Assembly: GCA_023379725.1 (NCBI GenBank)
Contig: JAMCPC010000013.1
Location: forward strand, 6,220 to 19,430
Direction of reading: 5' to 3'
Source of the DNA: Actinomycetota bacterium
GTDB lineage: Bacteria > Actinomycetota > Acidimicrobiia > Acidimicrobiales > JAMCPL01
DNA: 13,211 nt
This document shows, piece after piece, positions 1 to 6,914 of this stretch. Both the position numbers and the translations under genes were made by a program. The notes under the pieces are model-generated. The model did no database searches and was not told the DNA's origin. It saw only the letters and a program-made list of their open reading frames with translations. Each line of letters begins with the position of its first letter. Within the stretch, counting starts at the first letter, position 1.

Positions 1-2991
1 CACCTGGGAGAAGAGATGCTCAGGCAATACGACGGTACAGAAGTAGCCAACCTACTACGATCGCTTGGATCGCCAAAAGAGGTACTTCAGAATGTCACTG
101 CGGCTGCAGCCAAGTTCTTCACTGTATCCACCCTGGAAGCGCTGGAAGTAGGAGATGCACATGCCATTGTCCGTGCCGCCAACCGGCCCGGATATCAGCG
201 CGATATATCAATATGCGATTTTACCAAGGGATTGCTGTCACAGGTACCGGTCTTATTTGGACTGCTACCAGCAACCATTATCGAATCAGAATGCGCCGCA
301 CGCGGTGGTAGATTCTGCCTGTACAGCGTCGGCTGGGAAGAGCACCAGTGGTCATCGTTCGTCGATGAGAGGGAGAGTATCTATACGATGGCCTGGGGAA
401 GTGGAAATGTAGACGAGGCACAGGCAGAGGTAGAGGCTGATGAAAGCACTCAAATCAGCATGCTGAATGCCCAGGTACAGCAACTTACCGAACGTCTTCA
501 GGACGTATACGGTACTGCCGCTGATCTACTTGCCACCGATGACCTGGACAGTGTTCTTTCCAATGTAACCCGCCGAGCCGCCCATGCCGTGAATGCTCCA
601 CGATATATTTTGGCGGTACAGCTCAATCCAGAACAGCCTATCAGCCTGCATCACCATGGCTTCACCCAGCAGGAGGCAGAGGCTATAGCATTGGAGATAC
701 TCCAGCCAAATCCAGATACAAGGGGTGGATCTCGCCTGATCGCGGATGTACGCTCAAAACGCCAATACTACGGTCGTATAGCTGCAATGTATCCGGAGGG
801 ATCACAGTTCCTCGAACAGGAGAGAGAAGCCCTCTCGGTATATGCAAACTACGCAGCAACCGCACTTGACATGGTCACAGCACTGGACGATGCACGCAGG
901 TCAAATGCCACATCCTCTGCTTTGCTGGAGTTTTCCCGCAACCTTGCCAAGACGACCACCACATATGAGGTAGCCAAGGATCTTTCATTGACCGTACCCA
1001 GGGTACTTGGATCCGACACCTCAAGTGTCCTACTCTGGGACGAATCCAGCCAGTCATTGCGCTCAATCAAGAGAATAACTTCAGATGGTCAGCTAGCTGG
1101 ATATGACGAATCAATTAACACTACCGAACCTTCACAGGACAGCTCTGGCTATGCAGATGCAAATGCCAATATCGATACAGAAGATGCCATTGCCACCAGG
1201 GATAAAATGGCATCACAGGCAGATAGATCTGACCAGAATGGCACGGACAGTGAGGATGATTCAGGTGACATACTCGCTATACCAATATCGGCATCTCCTA
1301 TAGTACAAAAATTGATGTCGTCTCGCGATATCATTATCGTTAACAACGATACTACTGATAGTTACGTAAGAGACATACTTGAACGTTATGGTATACAGTC
1401 GACGCTCATGGCACCAATTTTTACATCAGATAAGTTTCTGGGCATCGTAACCGCCAATTTCAAGTCGAATATAGATCCCAACTTGCTAAGCAACAGGGAA
1501 CTGCGCGAAAGGATAATAGCTCTTTCCGACCAGGCAGCGATTTCACTTGAAAATGCAAACCTTTTGCAGCAGGTTAGCCATATGGCATGGCACGATGCAC
1601 TTACCGGACTCCCCAACAGGCGACTACTGGAGGATCGAGCCGGCCAGGCTCTTGTGCAGGCATCACGAAGCGGTGAAACACTCTCCATGTTCTTTGTCGA
1701 CCTGGACCATTTCAAAGAAGTAAATGACATATTGGGACACGCTTCCGGTGATGAACTCATCAGGGAAGTAGCTGCCAGGCTAACTCGGGCGGTTAGGCAG
1801 CAGGATACCGTAGCTCGCCTTGGTGGCGACGAATTTGCCATCTTACTACCCGGTCTATCTGACAACGATGCCATAGAAGCCCTGGCACATAGGATGTTGA
1901 CATCGCTGAGCAAGCCATTCATGCTCTACGGGCAAGAGGCATACGTAACCGGATCTATCGGAATAGCAATTTACCCCAGAGACGGCAATACCTACGATGA
2001 ACTGCTCTCCAGGGCAGATTCAGCCATGTATCGCTCCAAGGGATTGGGGCGTAATACATTCCAGGTATTCGACATATCGATTGACCAGACAAACTCGTCA
2101 GATGCCATGCAACTTGAGCGAGATCTGCACAAGGCATTGGAGAACAATCAATTGTTCATACTCTACCAGCCATTTATCGACTTGGAGACAGCCAAAGTCG
2201 TAGGCGTAGAATCATTGGTCAGATGGAGGCATCCCACAAGAGGGCTTCTGGAACCGGCATCCTTCATCGAAATGGCTGAAGAGACCGACCTCATCGTGGA
2301 GATAGACAGCTGGGTGGTAAAGGAAACATGCAAACAGGCACGCCGCTGGCAGGATATAGGCATACCGCCACTGCAACTGGCAATCAACGTATCCACAAGA
2401 GACCTTCTCTCTCAGGAGTATGTGGAGAATTTACTGGCAGCCGTAGAAGAACATGATCTTAATCCATCGCTCGTAGAACTGGAACTCACCGAGCGAGTCG
2501 TATTCGATGATTCATCTACAATGCGTGACAATGTCGATCGACTTCAAAAAGCAGGAGTCAGGTTCTCGATAGATGATTTCGGGACCGGAGCATCAGGATT
2601 AGACAGGTTTGGCACATTCCCCATATCCACTCTAAAAATAGATCGCTCCTTCGTACAGGTACTCGGACCTGATGATCAATCGCAGACAATCATACAAGCG
2701 ATCACGGGAATGGCCAAGGATCTCGGCATGAGCTGCGTAGCTGAAGGAGTAGAGACATCCACACAGAGTAGAGTGCTGCTCCAACGAGGTTGCACTACGG
2801 CGCAGGGATTCTTTTTCAGTCCACCACTGATGTCGGCTGATGTCGAAAGGATGCTTATATCGACTGCCACCGCTCAAGATGCAGGTGGACTTGGAGAAAT
2901 AGGCAGTTCTGCAGGATTAGATGGCTCTGCAGGATTAGATGGCTCTGCAGGATTAGATGGCTCTAGCGGAGTAGGTACAGCCAATCGGTAG
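1..2991 (+). CDS. Sensory diguanylate cyclase/phosphodiesterase (V4R-like, GAF, GGDEF, EAL), 5'-partial
   Basis: Cytoplasmic enzyme predicted to make and/or break cyclic di-GMP. The frame is open to base 1 and family-like sequence runs through the first ATG (base 16), so the true start probably lies outside the window; numbering here is from that ATG. Residues 1 to about 115 look like a V4R/heme-NO-binding-type sensory domain, with the Cys-containing motif ECAARGGRFCLY. A Gln-rich coiled linker (about 145-165) and two GAF-like domains (about 165-290 and 300-525) follow; the second holds a polar, acidic insert (367-418). The GGDEF domain starts near D527, with GGDEF intact at 603-607 and an inhibitory RxxD site (RQQD, 594-597). 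In the EAL domain the signature reads ESL (732-734), but the usual catalytic residues remain: INVS Asn, LELTE Glu, DDFGTG (D853, D854), LKID Lys, AEGVET (E910) and QGFFF Gln. The C-terminus carries three SAGLDG repeats. No membrane segment is visible. Which activity dominates cannot be told from sequence. Confidence 0.93.
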   Translation, partial: HLGEEMLRQYDGTEVANLLRSLGSPKEVLQNVTAAAAKFFTVSTLEALEVGDAHAIVRAANRPGYQRDISICDFTKGLLSQVPVLFGLLPATIIESECAARGGRFCLYSVGWEEHQWSSFVDERESIYTMAWGSGNVDEAQAEVEADESTQISMLNAQVQQLTERLQDVYGTAADLLATDDLDSVLSNVTRRAAHAVNAPRYILAVQLNPEQPISLHHHGFTQQEAEAIALEILQPNPDTRGGSRLIADVRSKRQYYGRIAAMYPEGSQFLEQEREALSVYANYAATALDMVTALDDARRSNATSSALLEFSRNLAKTTTTYEVAKDLSLTVPRVLGSDTSSVLLWDESSQSLRSIKRITSDGQLAGYDESINTTEPSQDSSGYADANANIDTEDAIATRDKMASQADRSDQNGTDSEDDSGDILAIPISASPIVQKLMSSRDIIIVNNDTTDSYVRDILERYGIQSTLMAPIFTSDKFLGIVTANFKSNIDPNLLSNRELRERIIALSDQAAISLENANLLQQVSHMAWHDALTGLPNRRLLEDRAGQALVQASRSGETLSMFFVDLDHFKEVNDILGHASGDELIREVAARLTRAVRQQDTVARLGGDEFAILLPGLSDNDAIEALAHRMLTSLSKPFMLYGQEAYVTGSIGIAIYPRDGNTYDELLSRADSAMYRSKGLGRNTFQVFDISIDQTNSSDAMQLERDLHKALENNQLFILYQPFIDLETAKVVGVESLVRWRHPTRGLLEPASFIEMAEETDLIVEIDSWVVKETCKQARRWQDIGIPPLQLAINVSTRDLLSQEYVENLLAAVEEHDLNPSLVELELTERVVFDDSSTMRDNVDRLQKAGVRFSIDDFGTGASGLDRFGTFPISTLKIDRSFVQVLGPDDQSQTIIQAITGMAKDLGMSCVAEGVETSTQSRVLLQRGCTTAQGFFFSPPLMSADVERMLISTATAQDAGGLGEIGSSAGLDGSAGLDGSAGLDGSSGVGTANR
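2908..2961 (+). repeat. Three perfect 18-bp tandem repeats at the end of the GGDEF-EAL gene
   Basis: The unit tctgcaggattagatggc occurs three times head to tail (2908-2925, 2926-2943, 2944-2961) and encodes SAGLDG three times at residues 965-982. The perfect identity, including wobble bases, points to recent slippage expansion. In the +2 frame each unit contains an ATG closed by a TAG soon after, which bears on where the next gene starts. Confidence 0.97.
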
Positions 2992-3058
2992 AGCAACCCG
3001 CATCTGGAAAATACTTGTAGGCCCACCTTTAAGGGCAGATCAAGTTACAAGCGAAGAA

Positions 3059-4816
3059 TTGAGCCCAATAGAGGGGCTCCCTGCGCTATCGCTGGACGCT
3101 CTTACCTCAGTAGCATACGGCCCACAAGCCATAGCCCTTGTACTTGCAGGTGCCGGAGCAGAAGCACTACACTTCGCACTTCCAATTACCATAGCCATAG
3201 TTGCCCTCCTTGCTCTCCTGGTCACATCGTACCGCCAGGTCATTGAAGGGTTCCCCCAAGGTGGTGGAGCTTACGCCGTAAGTCGCACACATCTGGGTGG
3301 TGGATTGTCCAGGCTCGCCGCCGCATCCCTGATAGTCGACTATACCCTCACCGTAGCTGTCTCGATAGCCGCTGGAGTTGCGGGATTGGTCTCTGCCTTC
3401 CAGCCACTTGCTCCCTACACTGTCCTGCTTTGCCTGGTTATGCTTGCAATAATCACTGTGTTGAACCTGAGGGGGTTGGGCGACAGCGCACGTGCATTTT
3501 TACTGCCGACAGCAGCCTTCATTATTGGACTACTGGCAGTCATGGCGGTAGGGCTAATCCACCCACTGAGCCCTCATGTTACCCAGCCAGGTAGGTCACT
3601 CGTAGCTACTCATGCCCTTCAAGTAGTCGGTATATTACTGATATTGAAAGCATTCTCTTCAGGCTGCTCTGCTCTTACGGGAGTAGAGGCAATAGCTAAT
3701 GGCGTACCACTATTCGAACAGCCGCGTATTAAGAGGGCAAAACAGACCGAGCTCCTTCTTGGGGTCATACTTGCAGTCATGTTACTTGGGCTGGGTATAC
3801 TGATAGCACATTTTCATATAGCCCCTCGCGTAAACGACACCGTTCTCTCCCAGGTAATGGCCATATCGGTTGGTAGGACATGGGCATACTATGCGGTAAC
3901 TATAGCTATTACAGTGGTACTGGGGATGGCGGCAAACACCTCATTTGGTGGGTTGCCCATCCTTGCAAGCCTTTTGGCTCGCGACAACTATCTACCCCAC
4001 CTGTTCTCCATGCGAGGTGACCGCTTGGTCTATACCAAGGGAGTATGGGCACTTGCAATACTGTCTGGCCTGATACTTTTAGCCGTCAATGGAAATACCG
4101 ACACGCTGATACCGCTCTTTGCCATTGGAGTGTTTACAGGCTTTACTCTGGCGCAAGCTGGAATGGTCATTCACTGGAGAAAGAACCATATTCCCGGATG
4201 GCGATGGCGAGCATCGCTCAATGCCCTGGGGGCAATAGTGACCGGCATTGCTACCATCGTATTCATATTCTCTAAATTTGTGGCAGGAGCATGGATAGTA
4301 GTAGTTGCTGTACCGCTTATAATGTTCGTATTCGTACGGATACGTAGATACTATACGATAGTGAGCAATGAGCTTTTTGTCGATGGTCAGCTGCCCAAGC
4401 CGCAACCTGACGGAAAAATGCTGACGGTAGTACCAATTACGGGGATTACCCAGCTTACAAGAGCAACCATTTCGCAGGCCATGACGATGGGGGGCGAAGT
4501 AGTCGCAGTACATGTAGCATTCTCCGACGATGAGCAGGGAGCCGCCCAAATCACTGAAAAGTGGAAGGACTGGGATCCCGGAGTGGGATTAATCATGCTG
4601 AATACAAGGTACCACTCCATAGTCAGGCCAATCACGCGATATGTACTGCAGGCCACGAAAGAGGGTAGAGACGTAGTGGTGCTGATAGGAGAGATGGAGC
4701 CGAAGCTCCTGCGTCACCGCATTCTTCACAATCAGATGGGTGCGGTATTAAGCATATACCTGCGTCGTCATACCAATGCAACAGTAGCCGTGCTACCAAT
4801 GCATGTCAATGATTGA
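3059..4816 (+). CDS. KimA-like potassium importer, APC superfamily
   Basis: Membrane transporter with about 12 hydrophobic helices (roughly residues 10-425) and a soluble C-terminal domain (about 430-585), like the cytosolic regulatory domain of KimA. From the TTG start, D13 and Y20 in SLDALTSVAYG, D94, Y95, T98 and S102 in VDYTLTVAVS, and T207 in ALTGVEA have the same spacing as the ion-site residues I recall for Bacillus subtilis KimA (D36, Y43, D117, Y118, T121, S125, T230), with a constant offset of 23. Potassium uptake, probably proton-coupled, is therefore more likely than amino-acid transport, though general permease is the safe fallback. TTG at 3059 is the only ATG/GTG/TTG in the open frame, yet family-like sequence (RIWKILVGPPLRADQ) lies upstream of it, so the annotated start probably truncates the protein. 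No good ribosome binding site precedes the TTG. The gene is 67 bp after the cyclic-di-GMP gene and probably cotranscribed. In Firmicutes KimA responds to cyclic di-AMP, not cyclic di-GMP. Confidence 0.8.
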   Translation: MSPIEGLPALSLDALTSVAYGPQAIALVLAGAGAEALHFALPITIAIVALLALLVTSYRQVIEGFPQGGGAYAVSRTHLGGGLSRLAAASLIVDYTLTVAVSIAAGVAGLVSAFQPLAPYTVLLCLVMLAIITVLNLRGLGDSARAFLLPTAAFIIGLLAVMAVGLIHPLSPHVTQPGRSLVATHALQVVGILLILKAFSSGCSALTGVEAIANGVPLFEQPRIKRAKQTELLLGVILAVMLLGLGILIAHFHIAPRVNDTVLSQVMAISVGRTWAYYAVTIAITVVLGMAANTSFGGLPILASLLARDNYLPHLFSMRGDRLVYTKGVWALAILSGLILLAVNGNTDTLIPLFAIGVFTGFTLAQAGMVIHWRKNHIPGWRWRASLNALGAIVTGIATIVFIFSKFVAGAWIVVVAVPLIMFVFVRIRRYYTIVSNELFVDGQLPKPQPDGKMLTVVPITGITQLTRATISQAMTMGGEVVAVHVAFSDDEQGAAQITEKWKDWDPGVGLIMLNTRYHSIVRPITRYVLQATKEGRDVVVLIGEMEPKLLRHRILHNQMGAVLSIYLRRHTNATVAVLPMHVND

Positions 4817-4898
4817 GCGCCATCCCTCCACCCCCATGAAACAAACTTCGGCCGAAAAGCGTGCTACCAATGCATGTCAATGATTAAGCGCCATCCCC
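4789..4898 (+). repeat. Direct repeat duplicating the 3' end of the KimA-like gene
   Basis: A 38-bp segment covering the last codons and stop of the transporter (4789-4826) recurs at 4860-4897, 71 bp downstream. The only mismatch turns the TGA stop of copy 1 into TAA in copy 2. Copy 2 is non-coding. A shorter, looser relative (ccaatgtatgtcgacaatg) lies at 4940-4958. This suggests a local tandem duplication or the scar of a past insertion or rearrangement. Confidence 0.9.
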
Positions 4899-5094
4899 TA
4901 TCGCTCGACGAGTAAAATGCATAGTCAAACGATCCATTGCCAATGTATGTCGACAATGCACCACAATACACATAGATGGCTAAGAGGAGACGCAAGCCAA
5001 GGGCGAAGGGATGCCACTGAATGTGACTTTGTACCCTATCCAATCATCAAGTAGAAGACTAAAGTGAGACACTAAGACAATATATGTATCTCTA

Positions 5095-5123
5095 TTCGCG
5101 ATCGTTACTATAGACTTCGCGAT
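5095..5123. promoter_or_regulatory. Paired TTCGCGAT direct repeats, possible operator
   Basis: TTCGCGAT occurs at 5095-5102 and again at 5116-5123, 21 bp apart (about two helical turns), ending 48 bp before the preferred start of the first oxidoreductase. Each copy contains the palindrome TCGCGA. Repeats on the same helix face upstream of an operon fit a transcription-factor site, but no regulator gene is present in the window. Confidence 0.35.
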
Positions 5124-5160
5124 ACTGAGCAATACCAGATGATATCAGATGGAGCGCAAC

Positions 5161-5167
5161 AAAGGAG
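5161..5167 (+). promoter_or_regulatory. Ribosome binding site deciding the start at 5172
   Basis: AAAGGAG lies 4 bases before the ATG at 5172. The earlier in-frame ATG at 5139 has no Shine-Dalgarno sequence before it, so 5172 is preferred. It also gives a 580-residue protein, the same length as the second A-type paralogue. Confidence 0.65.
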
Positions 5168-5171
5168 TAGC

Positions 5172-6914
5172 ATGCAGGCTACAACAGGGTCAACTAACAA
5201 TGTCGAAGAGTTGGCCAAACGCGGTAGTTATGATTTCGTAGTACTCGGTGCCGGGCCGAACGGCTTGGGCATTGCAGCTTACCTGTCCAAATGGGGCTTC
5301 TCTGTCTGCGTCTTGGAAGCACGCCCAGAAATTGGAGGAGGAGCTGAGAATGCCGAGCCGATGCCGGGATTTTCCATAGACCCCCACGCCACCTACCTAT
5401 ATGGAGCGGCTGCTCCGGCATTCGAGCAGTTGGAGCTGGGCAAGTACGGCTTCAGGATGGCGTATACAAAAAACCTTGCTGGTGCCATCTCACCCGATGG
5501 CGGGGTATTTGCCGCTGGTTTCTACAACCCTGAGTCCCTCAACCCATCGAGTCTGTCCTCACTTATGGGAACCTCAATGGCAGAGATATACATAGAGATA
5601 CAGAAGGGCATGCGTGCTCATGCACGTGATCTGCTCAGAGCCGTATACTACACCCCACCTTACGATGAAAGCTGGGGGGTACCAGGGGGTGACCTTCCGG
5701 CAGTAAAAGTACTCCAACAGGCATCTCCAGTTTTTGATCCCGCTCTCACCAGAGACTCATCTGTACTCGATATTACAGAGGCAATCGGGTTGCCTGATCC
5801 GTTAAAAGCAATCACACTATTCGGTTCATGGTATAACGGTCCCCACCCATTCTGGAAGGGCATGTCCATTCCGGGAATGGCCTGCAACCTCCTATATACC
5901 TATTCCAGCGGATCGCCAGTAGGCGGTATGCATACACTCGCCCATTCACTGGCAAGGTGTGCTGTCGCCAATGGAGCAAAGATATTCGTCAATTCACCGG
6001 TTACTGAGATTATCGTGCAAGATGGAAGAGCTGTAGGAGTGCGCGTAGATGACACATCGGTATTGGAGGAAAAGACTGTAAAGGCTAACCTTGCAGTCAT
6101 AAGCGCACTGCATGTAAGACAGACCTTCCTCGACCTTGTAGGGGCAGGCCATTTGGCACCGGATTTTCTTGAGAGAATAAAGGCTCTGAACCTGCGTGGA
6201 GGCAGCCTGTTCGTACTGCATATCATCACCACAGAGCTCCCCCGTTACAAGGGAGCAGAGGATGCATTCTCGGGAGACAAGTATCCATCTTGTACCGTTA
6301 TAAATGCTTCCACTGATACCCTTATGGAGGAGATGCGCGATGTATATTCGTTCAAGACACATCCCACAGATCCCGATCATTTCATCATACCTATATGCAC
6401 TCACGATACTTACGACTCCACAAGGTCTCCATCTGGATACTACGTCTTGAGTCCAATATATGTGCAATGTCCTGTCCCTGAAGAGCATCGCGACGGCCCA
6501 GACGCTGTGAACGATGCAAAGGAGGAGATTACCGAGACTATACTTCGACTTCTGGAACAATACGCACCAAACATGACACGAGACAAGATAGTAGCAACTT
6601 ACGTAAATACCCCGAGAGACTCTGAATTCAGAAATATGGCTTTCGTCGGCGGTAACTGGTATGGATTACGTGAATCGCAAGACGAGTGGTGGTCGAAACG
6701 GCCACTACCGGAATTGGCTCGCTACCGTACTCCTGTCGATGGGCTCTATCTGTGTAATCATACGTCGCACCCCGGAGGACTCTGCTTAATTGCAGTTCCG
6801 TATAATTTGATGCATATACTGATTGAGGATCTGGAGCCTGTTGCGGCCACGACCCCAGGATGGTGGTATCCTTCTCCCTGGCATATTACCGATGCGGAGG
6901 GAGGAACAAGATGA
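5172..6914 (+). CDS. Phytoene dehydrogenase-like FAD oxidoreductase, A-type, copy 1
   Basis: FAD-dependent oxidoreductase of the CrtI/CrtO/COG1233 superfamily, whose members desaturate, saturate or oxidise isoprenoids and other hydrophobic molecules. The N-terminal Rossmann motif GAGPNG is intact at residues 26-31, followed by an acidic residue ending strand two (LEARPEIGGG) and the family's PGF...D-HATY stretch. The C-terminal FAD and substrate region begins at residue 524 (GLYLCNHTSHPGG) but continues LCLIAVPYN, where relatives usually have a Gly/Pro-rich GGxPG-type loop. No signal peptide or membrane segment is evident. A Trp-rich tail (PGWWYPSPW) closes the protein. The start is set at 5172 by its ribosome binding site; 5139 would add 11 residues. 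Its stop codon overlaps the next gene's ATG (ATGA), implying translational coupling with the B-type partner. The substrate is unknown; carotenoid synthesis is not supported by the neighbours. Confidence 0.85.
   Translation: MQATTGSTNNVEELAKRGSYDFVVLGAGPNGLGIAAYLSKWGFSVCVLEARPEIGGGAENAEPMPGFSIDPHATYLYGAAAPAFEQLELGKYGFRMAYTKNLAGAISPDGGVFAAGFYNPESLNPSSLSSLMGTSMAEIYIEIQKGMRAHARDLLRAVYYTPPYDESWGVPGGDLPAVKVLQQASPVFDPALTRDSSVLDITEAIGLPDPLKAITLFGSWYNGPHPFWKGMSIPGMACNLLYTYSSGSPVGGMHTLAHSLARCAVANGAKIFVNSPVTEIIVQDGRAVGVRVDDTSVLEEKTVKANLAVISALHVRQTFLDLVGAGHLAPDFLERIKALNLRGGSLFVLHIITTELPRYKGAEDAFSGDKYPSCTVINASTDTLMEEMRDVYSFKTHPTDPDHFIIPICTHDTYDSTRSPSGYYVLSPIYVQCPVPEEHRDGPDAVNDAKEEITETILRLLEQYAPNMTRDKIVATYVNTPRDSEFRNMAFVGGNWYGLRESQDEWWSKRPLPELARYRTPVDGLYLCNHTSHPGGLCLIAVPYNLMHILIEDLEPVAATTPGWWYPSPWHITDAEGGTR
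6897..6906 (+). promoter_or_regulatory. Ribosome binding site inside the A1 gene for the B1 gene
   Basis: The purine-rich ggagggagga stretch lies 4-8 bases before the ATG at 6911 and within the end of the preceding gene. It supports 6911 rather than the longer open frame reaching back to 6860, which lacks such a site and would overlap the upstream gene by 55 bp. Confidence 0.75.

Larger units (their letters stand above)
4817..5171. other. Gene-free spacer, about 355 bp
   Basis: The spacer holds the duplicated transporter 3' end, a perfect 10-bp palindrome ttcggccgaa (4847-4856) and a pair of TTCGCGAT direct repeats (5095-5123). It probably contains the promoter for the oxidoreductase genes; an AT-rich patch near 5078-5092 could supply a -10 element, but I cannot assign a -35. 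No gene with a ribosome binding site and no convincing terminator is visible. Confidence 0.6.

Noticed and set aside
4079..4549. Minus-strand 156-codon open frame inside the transporter gene
   Set aside because: Tyr/His/Cys-heavy antisense shadow of a conserved membrane protein.
4847..4856. Palindrome ttcggccgaa as a terminator for the KimA-like gene
   Set aside because: A perfect palindrome without a loop and not followed by a T-run; not a convincing intrinsic terminator.
4976..5020. Tiny open frame encoding MAKRRRKPRAKGCH
   Set aside because: Only 14 codons with no Shine-Dalgarno sequence; the basic composition is suggestive of a ribosomal-protein-like start but nothing else supports it.
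5994..6560. Long minus-strand open frame (188 codons) inside the A1 gene
   Set aside because: Shadow of a clearly conserved oxidoreductase on the other strand; composition is not protein-like and no family is recognisable.
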